Below, one piece after another: positions 1-13,453 of a DNA stretch of 64,000 nt; the stretch's first letter is position 1; each line of letters opens with the position of its first letter. The translations under genes were made by a program, and so were the position numbers. The notes beneath the pieces are model-generated. The model was not told where the DNA came from, made no database searches, and saw only the letters and a list, made by a program, of their open reading frames with translations. The DNA is from Adineta steineri (Eukaryota > Rotifera > Eurotatoria > Adinetida > Adinetidae): positions 1 through 64,000 of the forward strand of contig CAJNOI010000166.1 of NCBI GenBank assembly GCA_905250115.1, in the 5' to 3' direction.

Positions 1-685
1 ATGAAGTGATGGTGGTGTTTTGAAAAATGAACAAAAAGAATATAGTGCAACAACAATGAGAGTAACAACATCCAATCACAACATAGAGATGATTACTTGT
101 TATACAGAACAATGTCAGGAAGCCAGATTTGTTGACTCGGAATGTACAGTATATCGACGCCTCCATATTTGGCTGGATCCCATCGAAGTTTATCGTCGTA
201 CCACTCCTACTTATGCATGCACTACTTTTTTTTCTATCTGAATTATTTTTATTTTAGAATTCTCAAATTCTAACTTTTATATTTGTTGTATCAATTATGA
301 TTCTTTTTTTCTTTTAATCTTACCTGTTTAAGCCAAACATTGGATGTCATAATTTGATTTTTTTCGTCCTGAAAATAAAAAAATTCAAATCTTTTTTCTC
401 TCTCTCTCTCTCTTAAAAGACATACCACATCGAGTAATTGTGTTAATCGAAGGCCCAAATAAACAGTTAGTTTTTCACTATTATTTTTCACTGGACGAAT
501 CAATTTATTATAAGCACGTACCTTAATTAACTCTTCATATAAACGTTTTGCTTCGGGATTAGCAAATGTAACTATTTATATTAATGAGAGACATGAGTAT
601 ATAGGATAAATTCTATTAAAAACTTACCACTGACGAAACACCAATAGACATAGAATATCAATAATATGATAATACTTGAATCCAT
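1..685 (-). CDS. nicotinic acetylcholine receptor-type subunit, 5' part only
   Basis: N-terminal part of a Cys-loop ligand-gated cation channel subunit, cut by the window edge. Four coding exons can be read on the minus strand: 685-628 (signal peptide, [15 protein letters not shown]), 571-426, 368-324 and 206-97. All junctions are GT-AG and the reading frame joins cleanly. The second exon carries the family block [19 protein letters not shown]; the third reads [12 protein letters not shown]; the fourth carries [16 protein letters not shown] and ends in YN-N. These are the loop D and loop A region of nAChR extracellular domains. The Cys-loop, loop C and membrane segments lie outside the window, so alpha or non-alpha type cannot be decided. 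It is transcribed away from a second nAChR gene at 2938, with about 2.25 kb between the two starts, suggesting a small receptor cluster. Family is certain; subtype is unknown. Confidence 0.9.
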
Positions 686-2937
686 GCATCGAGCCGAATT
701 TCCTTTTTCCTATTTTATTTTATTAATATGATCTAATCATTGATTAAAGAAAAGAATGAAAGATTTTGATTATTCCTTTTGCTCCTCCCTTTTTTTGTCT
801 TTATGTTACGATATACAATGAACAGCTACTATATTATATCTTATCTTTCTCTCATTTCTAAGTCTTCTCACAGCGAAGCAATGATGACAGTTGAGTACCA
901 CCGTCGGCATGCGTATGTTCTATGAGTGAATAAACACATCACTTTGTTAATTTATGCTCTTCTTTTTCTTTTGTGTTATTTTCTATATTATGCTTATTTA
1001 AGACAACATATGTTTTGACTTAAATCAGTTTTTCCTATCGCTATTATAGTTTCTCAATAGTTGTCTTTCTCTCTCTCTCGCTACTTCTCTTACGAGGCTA
1101 TAGAATGATAAAGAACATTTCTCTCTTATCATCATTGTCTCAACGCCAGAAACATACGCGTGGATAAATAAATACATTGAATCTGTGTTTTTATGAGAAG
1201 AAAAAAAAGTCGTTTATCTATCCATAAAAACCGTTAATGTCATAAGAGAATATATGTATATATATATATGACTACATCAGAAAAAAGCTATTTTCAATAT
1301 TGCACTAGTTAACTTCAAACAATGTTGTATGTATATATGTATGTTGCTAGAGCATGCATGTGCGCATGTCTCTACTAATGGAATAGTCAATATAGATAGA
1401 AAAAAAACACTTGGTGCAACAAAAAAAAAAAAAAAAAAAAGAAACCGAACAAAGAAGAATATGTTATTTTCATCGTTCTATGTTAGATTGAGGAGAAGAA
1501 GAAGAAGAGAGATAAGCGAGAAACGACAAAAGAGATGACGCGTGCAAATTGGACAATTGCATATAATAATCTTGTTGCATGCTAAGATACATGGATATAC
1601 ATGTGCAGTATCTAAAATGGACTGTTTTCGTAATATACACAAGAGAATATGAACAGTCGTAATAGAAACGCAAGGCTAATTATACTTTACTAAAAGTAAT
1701 TGCTGATGCTGATTTATACTGTTATAGAAGCCAATTAGATTCATGCTGTTACGACTAATGTTTGTCTTTGCCTATTAGTATCATTTGCGTATATGCACAA
1801 ATTTTTTCGACTGAGTTGCCCTTTCTTTGCAAGAAAATCTAATGAGAAAACGGTAGGCGAAATATTAATCAAAGTAGATTGATATATATATATCTTAGGG
1901 ACCAATTAGATTCGTACTATATTAAGTAAAATGTTACAGAAAATTTTCTCATTTTCTTCTTACTGTTCTTTTTATTGATAATAATCATTTGTATATGGAC
2001 TATAGAAGTGAATAACATATTTCTTAAAACACATACATACATACATACTGATCGTGTAACAATATTAGGAACGAGAAGAATGAATTTCTCTCGTTATTGA
2101 ACGAGAGTATGCATGCGTACATAATCGCAACCGATCAAATCAAAGCAGTCATCCTTATTTATACATAGATGTAGTCATAAAAATAACTTGTTGTTTCTTG
2201 TGAAACTATTAGTAGTATGTGTTAGACTAGTTCTCATCTTTCTATATCTCTCTTTCTTTAAAAGTTTTACAATTAAATAGAAATTAAAAGAACAAAAAAA
2301 AAAAAGAACCAGATGGCATTATAATTTCTTTAAGATGAGTCGATCTTACCTTGAAAACTAATTTCTCTTTCTGTTCTTTCTGAAAATCGATTAGTATATA
2401 TACATATTATTTGTAGATTCTATTCAACAAAAAGAAAAATCAACCAGTACTATCAAATGGCCTCAGGATAAAACTTTCAGGTCTCTTTAGTTGCAGTATC
2501 TTCTCTTCTTTCTCTGTCGCTCTCTCTCCCCTCTTCTTCCTTTCTCTCAAAGTCTATTGAGAAATGGCAACAGCAGGAAAAGAAACAGAATAAGAATAAC
2601 ACTGATGACATTATTTCGACTCGAGTCCCTTCTCTCTCTCTCTTTGCTATTCTTGATTTTCTCGATTCTTTTGTCTCTAACTAAACAAGACTCTTTTTAT
2701 TCAGTCGCCGTTTCTTTATTGCTTTCGTAAGTCTACGATTCATTTACATTCAATTAGAACCTTGTATACAAAATATATATATAAATAAATAAATATATAG
2801 ATCTATATATATATATATAGAATTGTTGTAAAAAAAAAAGAACAAAACTCGTGCGCACTCGATCTTAACGCATAAGGCTTTATTCTTGCTATTGATAAGT
2901 ATCGACTGTTGTTCGATTCCTATCTGGTCGTTATCTT
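686..2937. other. spacer between two divergent nAChR genes, no gene recognised
   Basis: AT-rich sequence separating two head-to-head receptor genes, so it should hold both promoters. I see a poly-A run near 1421-1440, CT-rich tracts near 1067-1080 and 2635-2645, and TA-rich microsatellites near 1255-1270 and 2785-2820. The short open frames here are low-complexity and match no family I recognise. Confidence 0.6.
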
Positions 2938-5008
2938 ATGTCGATGTCGTTCTTATATTGGTTAGTATTTGTTCTATTCAATATACTGGTCTCGATCAAA
3001 GACGGTAAAGATATTATTTTAAAGACAAATCAACCGATTTATTTACTCGGAATATAATTATTTCTAGTTAATAGTTCCTATCATGAAGAACAATTATTTA
3101 AAGAATTATTTCAAAATTATAATCCATTAATACGTCCTGTACGAAAAGTTGAAGAGACAATAGTTGTTTCATTTAGTATTGCTTTATTACAATTAATTAG
3201 TGTAGTTGAAAAAGAACAAGTTTTAAAAACAAATGTTTGGTTACAAGTTGTATGTATAAAAACAAAAGAATATGAGATATTATTATAATTCGATATTTTC
3301 TTTTTTTTGCAGAAATGGAAAGATTATCAAATGCAATGGAAACCAGAAAAATACGGTGGTATTCTATCTATACGTATACCACCAAGTCAGGTTTGGACAC
3401 CTGATGTAAGTTATATATCAAATTGTTTTGTTAATATTTAAGAAAAAACTTTTAGATTGTTTTATTTAATAATGCTGATGGTAAATATGAAGCATCATAT
3501 AAATCCAATGTTGTTGTTTATTCTGATGGTAGTATGACATGGGTACCACCAGCTATTTATAAATCAAGTTGTTATATTGATGTCAAATTCTTTCCATTTG
3601 GTAATTATATTGCAAAAAAACTAACGATTGGTTCGTTAAATTCAGATATAATTTCATTGATTTTTCTTAGATGAACAAACATGTGAATTACGTTTCGGTT
3701 CATGGACATATGATCAACAACAAATGAATTTTTCATATTATGATGAAAAGGAAAGAAATATTACAATAAAAGATTATGTTGTTAGTGGTTCATGGGATCT
3801 TCTTGATGGTCCTATGTCTATACAACAATCATCATATACACCATCAGTAACGAATGAAACAGATGGAAGTAGTACGGTAGCATCTATAACAAGTGCTCGA
3901 CTTGAAAAAGCTGATGGACGTGATCGAGTTGAATTTGTTTGTAAACTTTTAATAAAACGTAAAACATTATTCTATACAGTTAATTTAATTATACCAACGG
4001 TAAAATTATTGATTTAAATAACAAAAACAATTTATTTTTCTAGGTGCTTATTTCATTTTTATCCGTATTCGTTTTTTATTTACCAACTGATGCTGGTGAA
4101 AAAATGACATTATCTATTTCAATTTTACTTGCTCTTGTTGTGTTTCTTTTACTTATATCAAAAATTTTACCACCAACATCCATTGTTATACCATTAATAG
4201 CTAAATATCTTTTATTTACATTTATGATGAATATAATAACAATATTTTTTACAGTTGTTATTATTAATTATAATTATCGTACATCACGTACACATAAAAT
4301 GCCTAATTGGATAAAACATCTTTGTATTGATATATTACCACGAATACTTCGAATGGAACGACCAAAAAAATATCAAAAAGAAGATAATATACATGTGACA
4401 GAAGCTGATAGAGCTAAACAAACAATGTTAAATTACATGCAAGCATCACGCGCATTATCAATAGCATCACCACCAGTTACAATCAATAATAATAGTAATA
4501 ATAGTACAACAAATCATTATGATCAACCATTAGAATTAAAAAAACGTCATTCATCAAAAAAGAAACACCAACATCATCATCATCATCATCATCATCGACA
4601 TTCATCCAAACGACATCAACAAACTATGAATCAATCATCAACAACAGACGATGAAGAAAACCCTTTGACTCCACAAGATGTCGATCTTTTATTAACTAAA
4701 GAAGCATATGAAGCTGCAGAAGATTTAAGTTTCATTGCAAATTATATGCGATCAGCTAGTCATTATGAAGAAGTATGTGTTTTTTTTGATTAAAAGAAAA
4801 AAATCATTTTATTTTTTAGGTTCGTGATGATTGGAAATATATTGCATCGGTAATTGATCGATTACAATTATTTATTTTTTTTGCAGTTACAGCTTTTGGA
4901 ACACTAAAGATTTTATTTAATGCACCTGGTATTTTGAAAGTTGTTGATCAATGTGCTATACTTAGAAAATGGGATCCATCATTTAACAATGCAACCTGTG
5001 CATATTAG
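2938..5008 (+). CDS. nicotinic acetylcholine receptor-type subunit, non-alpha
   Basis: Complete Cys-loop cation channel subunit of 577 residues. Exons: 2938-3004, 3068-3249, 3313-3405, 3456-3600, 3671-3999, 4044-4772, 4820-5008; the phases close and it ends in TAG. Visible features in order: hydrophobic signal peptide, NPLIRPVRK block, [26 protein letters not shown], and a canonical Cys-loop (C-13 residues-[17 protein letters not shown]). TM1 spans the exon 5/6 junction. TM2 is preceded by GEK ([12 protein letters not shown]), as in cation-selective members. TM3 follows, then a long cytoplasmic loop with eight consecutive His, and TM4 ([13 protein letters not shown]). Loop C shows no adjacent Cys pair, so it is a non-alpha subunit that would need an alpha partner to bind acetylcholine in the usual way. 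An in-frame Met two codons in (2944) is an alternative start. Confidence 0.95.
4572..4595 (+). repeat. (CAT)8 microsatellite coding for polyhistidine
   Basis: Eight CAT codons give eight consecutive His inside the TM3-TM4 cytoplasmic loop of the nAChR subunit, followed by more His and Lys. Pure codon repetition suggests slippage; length may vary between alleles. Confidence 0.9.
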
Positions 5009-7893
5009 TAATTTTTATCAAACAAAATATGGATTAATTATTATCATTCATTACCTGTTGACTTTTATCTTTTCTGCTTATGTATTTGTTAAAATATGTT
5101 TTGTTTTTTTATTATAAACAACGTAGTGAACTTACATGTTTTATGTCTATTGTGAATAATTAAAGGACTTCTCGTTTTTTTTTTTACATAATGAACTGAA
5201 CCGGTTTTTGTTGTGCATATCGTCTTTCTATTTACTACTATCAATCTAATTTTGCTTCTAATTGAGTTAGTCGTTTCTTGTACTGCCTTCATTTCTAGCA
5301 TTCTCTTCAATCATGCAAATACAAAGACTACTGATTCTCGTTCCGCAAGTACACACACAAACATTGAGATGCGTATGCTTAGAAGTTTCCCGTCAAACAA
5401 GCGTCTTTCCTTTCTTCTTGTCTGTCATTGGCATCATTGTCGCCTTAATGATCAATATGTATATATATATGTGTGTGTGTGTGTGACACATTGATGATGA
5501 GCTGTCGCGCATGCTGATCCGACTGACTGTTAACTCTAGAATATAGACCATGAAATTTCCTTCAATTATATTATGTAAGATAACCGAACATATATGAAAT
5601 CCTTTTCTTATTCGCTTGTTTCATATGATGGAAAAGTTTAAATAACTGACTACTCATTTTCGACACTTAGTGCAATCAACAATCAACTTAGTTTTTTTTT
5701 CTTATTATATTCAATTGAATTATTAGGATAAATAAAGATTATTATATATACTGAAAACAGTCAATAGATGAAAAATAGAAACAAACATTTACCAATATGT
5801 CATCGAATGGAAGAAGAAAAAAGACGTTTAAAGAACATATTGATCCTTCGTCAAAATTATATATGACATATCGAATCATACTCAAGTCAACTTAGTTATG
5901 ACTATATTATCTATATGAAATGTTTCGAAAAGCTTTACGAAAGAAGTTGTTTTGATAATCCTTATACTTGATTAATGTGAAGTTCATCAATTCCTTATGG
6001 AATGGTTTGTATTCATAAAAGAAAGTAAAATTGATATATAGTATAGAGATTCTTACTTCAATAGCATATGGATCCAATCTATATTATAGATCAATCAAAT
6101 AATGTCAAAGTATCTATAAAGAATTGGAAAAAGCTGCTATTTCGTCTGGATATTGATTAAATTTCTATTTAATTATTAGTAAATGCGTACATTTATAACT
6201 AAATAGTGGATATAATCACCATCTGATACATATGGATCCAATCGAATGATATTGAAAAAGTCTGCTGAAAGATCATCTTTAAAATCCTATTATTTCAAAA
6301 AACAGAAAAGATATTCGATATCATGGAAATGATGACATTTCTTTTGTTACAAGATGAAGCAAAAAAACTGTATTAGAATTAGATTAAATATCTATTTTAA
6401 CAGATACAAACATCTCTGAATAAAAGACGTCATAGAATTTTGTTCGTAGCTTTCTATGACCTTAGAACAGACTTTCTAGAGTTACATAAGTTATCTGCTT
6501 ATTTTATAATCATTGATAACATCATCATCTGCTACCAGCTGTTTTTCATAGCCATTAGAAAAATAAATTTTATTGTAAGATAAAGAGACTGCCACAAGTT
6601 ACATATTATGTATACTTAAAAAAAAAGAATCTTATTAAATCATCTACCAAATGATATTACTTCTTTGTACGATGATGCAATAGAAATTTATTTCCATAAT
6701 ATGAACATGGAATTTAATTATCCACTACGGATTCTTTTGTAGATTAGATCAATGATTTGAATACTATCCGAAAACTTTTGTTATAATAAATAGTTTTGAA
6801 AACATCGACATTTTACAAATAAATATATTTGGAGAGAAAAATTATCACTGAAAATTTTTCAATGTCTTTCACTCTAAGGCGTTTGTTACCTTGAATAAAA
6901 TATTTTTTTCTTTAACAAAAAAACGAAAGAATTGAAATCTCATCAATTTAAATAGAACTTTTTTCGATGGATTTACAACAGTTATCTATTCTTTTAAACA
7001 TATTAGAATAATTGCATTCTAATAAAAACAAAAATAGAGATGTTTTTCTGCTTATTTGCTTAATAATTATTGTTGTTATTTTTTTAAATTATACAAAAAT
7101 ATATTTGATCAATAATTTGAATAAAAGTGTCCATCTAATTATCGTTTTTTTTCGTATATATGATTACATAGAAGTGCACGGTGTGAATGATCTCGTTCGT
7201 TAACATATTTTTTCTCTCTTCTTTGAATAAAAAACATTTACGTGTCAAAAAGAAAAACGAACGGTCCGAGAAACATTAAACAACTTGTTAACTTTAGAAA
7301 ACTGATATATATATATAGAAATACTTATCTATGGTTTGTTATTGATTCCTAATAGGAAAACATTTGAAATTATTATTTACTTTTATATCGATTCTTTGTT
7401 TCTTTTTTTTTTGCTCTCGTTCATTTTTTTTCTTCTCTGCTTCGTTAGATCATCCTTAACAACAGTATTTATTTACTGTTTCTATGTCTATTAGTCAAGG
7501 TAAGATATATTTGAAGTGATATAAAATAGACCTTGCAGTCAGACAGAACAAAAGAAAGATGTTTCGAAGTCTACAAACGATTTCATTTTGGCCTTCAACA
7601 CTATCATCAGATGTACATTAAACAAAGTTGACATAGACACATTTTACTTACACATTCGAACAAGGAATATGAAGAGAAGAAGAAGAAAAAAAAGTGAAAA
7701 GAAAAATAACAACAGTCAACGATCCCTCCTCTTTTCATTCTCTCTTGCTTCTTCTTAAATTTTTTTTCTTATTCAAAAATACAATCGCTCTTTACCTCTA
7801 CCAGAAATAAACAGACTTTATATACGTCATAAAATTAGACAAAAAAAATTTATGTCATTTTTAGATTATCTGAATATCTTCAAATCATAAACG
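5009..7893. other. intergenic, no gene recognised
   Basis: About 2.9 kb of AT-rich sequence between the nAChR gene and the death-domain gene. It contains a (TG)n stretch near 5468-5483, pyrimidine-rich tracts near 7400-7435 and poly-A-rich runs. Open frames here (for example around 5213-5494 and 7012-7203) are low-complexity, with no domain I recognise and no convincing splice partners. The 5' UTR and promoter of the 7894 gene should lie at the right end. Confidence 0.6.
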
Positions 7894-10800
7894 ATGGCAA
7901 TTACTGTATTAGATAAACCATTGAACGATCTACGTCAAGAAATAACTGCTCTTCGTCAAGGAAATTTATCACGCGATTATGACACTAATAAATTAGCTAC
8001 AATAATAACTCTATCGAGAGATTCATTACGAGAAACGGAAGTATTTCAAAAACAATTATTACAACAATTACAAAAATTCGAAATATCATTAGCAGATATC
8101 AATGAAATATTACGAGCAAATATTGAACAAAAAACACAACTTGATCAACAACAACAGTTAGGTAGATAAAGATTTGTTATATTGTATGTATATTAATATT
8201 ATAAACTTTATAGATGATAATAATAAGAATAATATTGAAACACGTGCGAAATTAATGGAATTAAATGCTGAAGCACTTGAATGTCGTGCAGCTGCTGTAC
8301 AATTACAACAAGAAGCTAGAATAGCTATAGCTAAAGCAGCTGAACTTGACAAACGTGCTAAAGATGAATTAGCTCAACAAGCCGTTGAAATGAAAATTAA
8401 ACAAGAAGAAATCGAAAGAACACGAGCTGAAGAACTTGAACGACGTGTACGATTGGAAGAAGAACAACGACTAAAAGTATGTATATACATTGAATCAAAA
8501 AATGTAAATTATCTATCTCTCTTATAAGGAACTTCAGCGAGAACGTGAACAACAAGAACGTCTTGCAGCAATGGCAAAAGTACAGCAACAACACAAAGAA
8601 GATGATTATAATAACTACACAACACGCGAGTACATTTTGTTTTAAGTAAAAATCATGTATATTATTTAATATTTATAAAGTTTCATGCATGATGATCAAT
8701 GTCCTCAATGTATTGTACGAAGTCCATCTAATACGAAATCAATACCACTTAGTATAACATTTCTTAATGTTTCCGAAACAGAGAATCTTCTTGATAATCA
8801 AGAAGAACTTATAAGTACACCAATACAAGTCAAATTTGAATCAAAAGTATTTCATTTTATTTAAATCTATAAGAAATTTATGAATGAAATTTTAGGAAAA
8901 TAATCAAGATTATATTTTATTTTCTATTCCTTATATTATTAAACGATCAAATCATCGAGAAAATATTATAAAAATTCGTCAACCAAATGGTATTTGGATA
9001 TCAACTGAGACAAACGAATCAATGTTTGATGCACACAAAGTTTGTTTATTATCAGAAAAAAACAATTCGAAAAGTTTATTTTCTTCTTTTGTGTTTAGGA
9101 AAAACGTTTTGTTGAATGTAAATTAAATCAATCAACAGCATGTGCAGTTGTATCGCGTTTAAGACTTGATACAGTTTTAATTAATAAAAAATCATCCGGT
9201 CGATTTATATCAAATGCTGATTCACGTGTGACATTACAATGGCCAAAAGATGTTTCACAAACAAATATTCGTATTAATCTACGTGTTCAGCCTGTTGATT
9301 TACCAGCATTTGCACAATTTTCCGAGAATTTTTCACATGAATCTGAAGGTTTATTAGCTGTTGGACCTATAATTGATCTTGATTGTGATGATATTACATT
9401 ACTTAAACCAATTCAATTTAAATTACCTATTCTTTTACCAACGAAAAAGAATGAAGGATCAATGAAATCATCAGGTATAGACTCACAACGAACAGTAACG
9501 AATCAAACAACTCAAGATATTATTTTACAACAACAACAATCTATTTTTAAATCAATGCTTGGCGAAGGTTTGTCGAAATAACTTTCAAAAGATTATTTTT
9601 CATTTTAATTTTTTTATAGATTCAAATAATGACCGACTTATTCTACTCTATTGTAATCAAAACGAAAACACATGGCATATTGATACCAATGTTTCTATAA
9701 CTGATACAAAAACTCATGATATTGTAATAACAGATTTAAAATGTTTACATCCACGAATGATTATTGCACGTTGTGATAAACAATTAACATCAACAAAAAA
9801 AATACAAACAGCAATTAAATTACTTGAACAATCACTTAGTCAACGATCTGTTTCGTTAATGGTTCGTCGTCGTTTATCAAATGTAAATGAGATTTGTTTT
9901 GTTTGTTGTTCAAGTCAACGTACGAATACAGTGCATGATGATCTTCAACAAGAAAATTATACGAATGATGATGAACAATTTAAAGAACTTACTTTACAAG
10001 AAGGACAATTATTAGAATTACGTTTTCGTGGAAATGTTCTACCAAATGATTATCATCAACAATCATATTCATTTGCATTTAATACAAATTTTCCTTATTA
10101 TTTTCAAACAAATGTTTCTCAAACAGATAAATATTCTCAACATTTTTCACCATTTTTCTATGGTTTTGTACAAATATTTTCGAAACAAAAGGTTCTACGA
10201 GCTGTACCAAAAGAAACTGATAAGAAAAAACAACAAACAGAAACCGTATGTGGTTTTTCATTCTTCTTATCTATTATTTTAATCTATTTTATTTAAGTTA
10301 AAACAAGAATGGCATGATGTTGATGTCTGTTTAGCTGAATTAGTTGTCCGTTTACCAAAACTAACTGAAGAAACTGGTATACCAACTACTAAAACATTAC
10401 CAACATTTACTGTTGAAGGTAAATATATTCATAAATTTTATTAAATTCTATACTTTTTATATTAGGAATTATAACACCAGCACTTTTTCGTGATATATCA
10501 GCTAGTTTACATGGTGATGAATGGCGTTGGTTAGCACGTCGTTTAGGTATGACACGTATACGTATTGAAGCTATTGAACATGATCATCATGATGATGCAT
10601 CTTATTATATGTTATTTGCATGGTTTAAACGTGTAGCACGTTCAACTGATAAAGTTTCATTATTAATAAATGCATTAGTGAATATAAATCGATGGGATTT
10701 AGCACAAGATTTACAAGCAATTAAAGATGAAAAACGTCAAGAACAAAAAACATCATCAAAAGATGGTAAAAAGATATATTGGAAAGAAAACAAAACTGAT

Positions 10801-11141
10801 TCTTCTTTTTCTAGATCAATTACGATCATTCTATGTTCCATTTAATCGTATCTGTCAACGTGATGAATGTATTCGTATATGGAAACAAATTGCAAGAGAA
10901 TTAATGTTAACTAATGACGATATTGAACATATTGAAAGACAATATCCATCAAAAGAAGAACGTTGTTTAAGAAGTTTAGAACATTGGGCTTCAAATAGCG
11001 CTCAAGCTGATATTACAAATTTAGCACGTATTATGAGATCACTTGGATTTAAATCTCTTGCTCGTATGTATAAAGATTATTTTGAATAGAAAAATTTTTT
11101 TTGTATATTTCTTTCTAGGTGAACTTGATAATATGGCATAA
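7894..11141 (+). CDS. coiled coil - ZU5/UPA-like - tandem death domain protein
   Basis: Eleven exons give a protein of 909 residues with closing phases: 7894-8161, 8214-8476, 8529-8629, 8681-8846, 8896-9039, 9099-9567, 9620-10245, 10298-10418, 10466-10765, 10815-11063, 11119-11141. Residues ~1-210 are heptad-rich, Ala/Glu/Gln-rich coiled coil. Residues ~315-470 look like ZU5: GRFISNADSRVTLQWP, INLRVQPVDLP, then a LLAVGPIIDLD and KPIQFKLPILLP ending, as in ankyrin, UNC5 and PIDD. Residues ~475-680 are a UPA-like beta region. Two helical death domains follow: ~720-819 (WRWLARRLGM ... WDLAQDL) and ~820-900 (IWKQIARELMLTNDDI ... RIMRSLGF). ZU5-UPA-death domain proteins act as adaptors in apoptosis, inflammation or cytoskeletal anchoring; the exact role here is inferred. 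No ankyrin repeats, leucine-rich repeats, LPKN-type caspase region or membrane segment is visible, so it is not a plain PIDD, UNC5 or ankyrin. The 3' end converges on the decarboxylase gene with 184 bp between stop codons. Confidence 0.85.
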
Positions 11142-11190
11142 GAAGATTTTCTGAAATTTGTGTATATTTATTTATCTTTTATTTTTTATA

Positions 11191-11196
11191 AATAAA
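11191..11196 (+). promoter_or_regulatory. polyadenylation signal AATAAA
   Basis: AATAAA 50 nt after the stop of the death-domain gene, inside the short convergent gap to the decarboxylase gene. Position is right for the 3' end of the plus-strand transcript. Confidence 0.6.
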
Positions 11197-11325
11197 ATTG
11201 CAAAATGTTAGATCTTATTTTGAAACTAAATTTTAATTGGCTGAAATGAATATAGTTGTTTTTTATTAGGTTTGATAAAGTATATGGAATTATATTAAAA
11301 ACATGAAAGGTTAGAATTTCTAAAT

Positions 11326-13453
11326 TTAAAGATCATGTCCAAGTTCATGTATTTCATCAATCATAGAAACAATATCTTCTTTTGTTGTTGCTGAATTTGA
11401 TATGATTGCACGAAAGAAATTCGGATAGTCATCAAGACGTTGATAACCAACCATCATTGTACCATTTGTCATCATACGTTCTTTAATTCTTGGTGCAATC
11501 TTTTAAATTAAATAAATTATCTTTTAGAAGAAAAAAGTTTCATAATCTCTTACTTTATCTAATCGTTGTTTATATTCGATTGTTGTTGGATCAATGTTTT
11601 GTAAACTTGGTGGAACATACCAAAAACAAACATTAATAAAAGGTGGCTAAATAAGAAATGTATATAGGAGAGATTTTTTGTGGATAGTTTTCATTACTTT
11701 CATGACTGTTTGAAAATATGGTTGTCGTTTACATATTGTTTCATAGAAGAAATGAGCATTTTCAAGTAAGTTATCAATATGTTCAGCATAACCTTGATTA
11801 CCACGAGCTTTCCATACAAGCCATAATTTTAATATATCAATATGACGACCGCATTGAATTGTTTTATCACCTGTATCAAGTGATGTTCCATAATGTTTAT
11901 CCGGTTGAAATAAATAAGGAGCTAACATTTGATTAGCACGCATTAAAACATTCTATAGAAACAAAACAAAAATTCTCTTTTTTGAAATCCATCTATCTGT
12001 TATACATACCGAATGTTTTAATAGAATAGCTGAACATTGAAGGTGGACTGACATAAGTTTATGTGGATTCCATGTAAATGAATCTGCTCTATTATTATTA
12101 CATATATACAAAATAACAGTTTGAACTATAATATTAGATGATTTATCTTACTTGTCAATACCTTGAAGAAGATGTTTAGTCTTTGGTGATAATAATGCTG
12201 AACCACCCCATGCTCCCTATATGTATATATTTCTAAAGTTTATTAAAAGTAAAAGAAATAAATTTACATCAACATGTAACCATATTTTATATTTTTGGCA
12301 AACAACTGCAATTTCTTCAATAGGATCAAATGCACCTAAAACTGTTGTTCCTGCTGTAACACCAACAAAAAATACTGAATAATCTAATTGTTGACAATAA
12401 AGAATTTTTTCTTCAACTTTTTCAGCTGATGTTCGGCCACTAGATGAAAAAAGAAATAAAACTCTTAATTAACAATAAATTAATTTTAATTTACGATTCA
12501 TCCGGATCGACTTCATAAACATAATCCGTTCCTATACCAAGTAAACCTGCAGCTCGTTTCAATGAATAATGACACTTAATTAAGAAAACAATTATTTCGA
12601 AAAAAAAAAACAAAATCCTTTGAAATATTCTTACATGTTTTGAAATAATCATAGCCAAACGTAAATTCTCTCGAATACCTGATTTTTTTATATTTGGATA
12701 TGCATAATGTCTAGCAGCTAATACAGCATATAAGTTTGAAACAGCACCACCGGGTGCTAAAACACCATCGCCATTATTTAATGGTGATTTTGTATTTGAC
12801 CAACCACAATATTCTCTCATATGCGCAAGTATACTTTCTTCCATAAGATTAAAAACCGGTGCTACTTCATATGTAAACATATTTGCATTAATTGATGAAG
12901 TGATTATTTCACCCACAAATGATATCATATCAACACCTTGAGTTAATTGATTTATAAAACGAGGATGACCTTAAATAGAAATAATCCTATAAAATATATA
13001 AAAAGAAAAATTATATGAATAAATTACCTGATCGAACAGTTGTTTCGAGAATACGTTCGCAATTAGCAAGTATATCATATAAATTCATACCTTCATCAGC
13101 TACTTCAAATGTAAACATTTTCCGATATTCATCCGGTGTACGAAGACCATTTTTAATAACCTATTTCAATAGTATTTATTCAGTTTATTTGAAATATATA
13201 TTTAATTCTTACAGGTGAATCATGTTCATTCATTTCAGATAGATAACGAAGTATCATATCAATAGTAGCATATAAAAATGTTTTTGTTGTTTTCATATCT
13301 GATGTATATGGTATAAGACCTACAGAAATTTTGTTTTTCATAGATCTGTTACAGATAAATTACTTAATTAAACTTACTTTTATAGGTTTCTCCATTTAAT
13401 TCATCTATAGGAATAGAATTCGTCAAATTTTCTATTGTTGTCTTCGTTGACAT
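11326..13453 (-). CDS. CSAD: cysteine sulfinic acid / acidic amino acid decarboxylase (PLP group II)
   Basis: PLP-dependent group II decarboxylase, about 500 residues over many short-intron exons. Start MSTKTTIENL at 13453; ends in ELGHDL at 11326. Signature blocks in order: GHPRFINQLTQGVD, NANMFTYEVAPVF, LAPGGAVSNLYA, CHYSLKRAAGLLGIGTD, GTTVLGAFDPIEEIA, WLHVD, the PLP-lysine motif NPHK (ADSFTWNPHKLMS), and LDTGDKTIQCGRHIDILKLWL. The LDTGDK ... LKLWL.WKA form and FINVCFWYVPPSLQ resemble CSAD and GADL1 more than GAD65/67, which carry YDTGDK and FKFWL. CSAD makes hypotaurine from cysteine sulfinate, but substrate choice among CSAD, GADL1 and glutamate decarboxylase is hard to fix from sequence, so glutamate or aspartate decarboxylation stays possible. 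The residue after HVD is Gly (HVDGAWGG), where Ala is usual. Cytosolic; no signal peptide. Convergent with the death-domain gene. Confidence 0.9.

Noticed and set aside
1329..1673. Overlapping frames on both strands near 1.3-1.7 kb
   Set aside because: Low-complexity Lys/Arg and Tyr-rich products of A-runs and AG-rich tracts; no domain, no matching splice sites.
2491..2730. 79-codon Leu/Ser-rich frame upstream of the nAChR gene
   Set aside because: Produced by CT-rich repeats; would be a hydrophobic peptide, but composition follows the microsatellite. A small signal-peptide-like product cannot be excluded but is unsupported.
7012..7203. 63-codon hydrophobic frame
   Set aside because: AT-rich composition only, Ile/Asn/Leu heavy, no family resemblance and no conserved neighbour exon.
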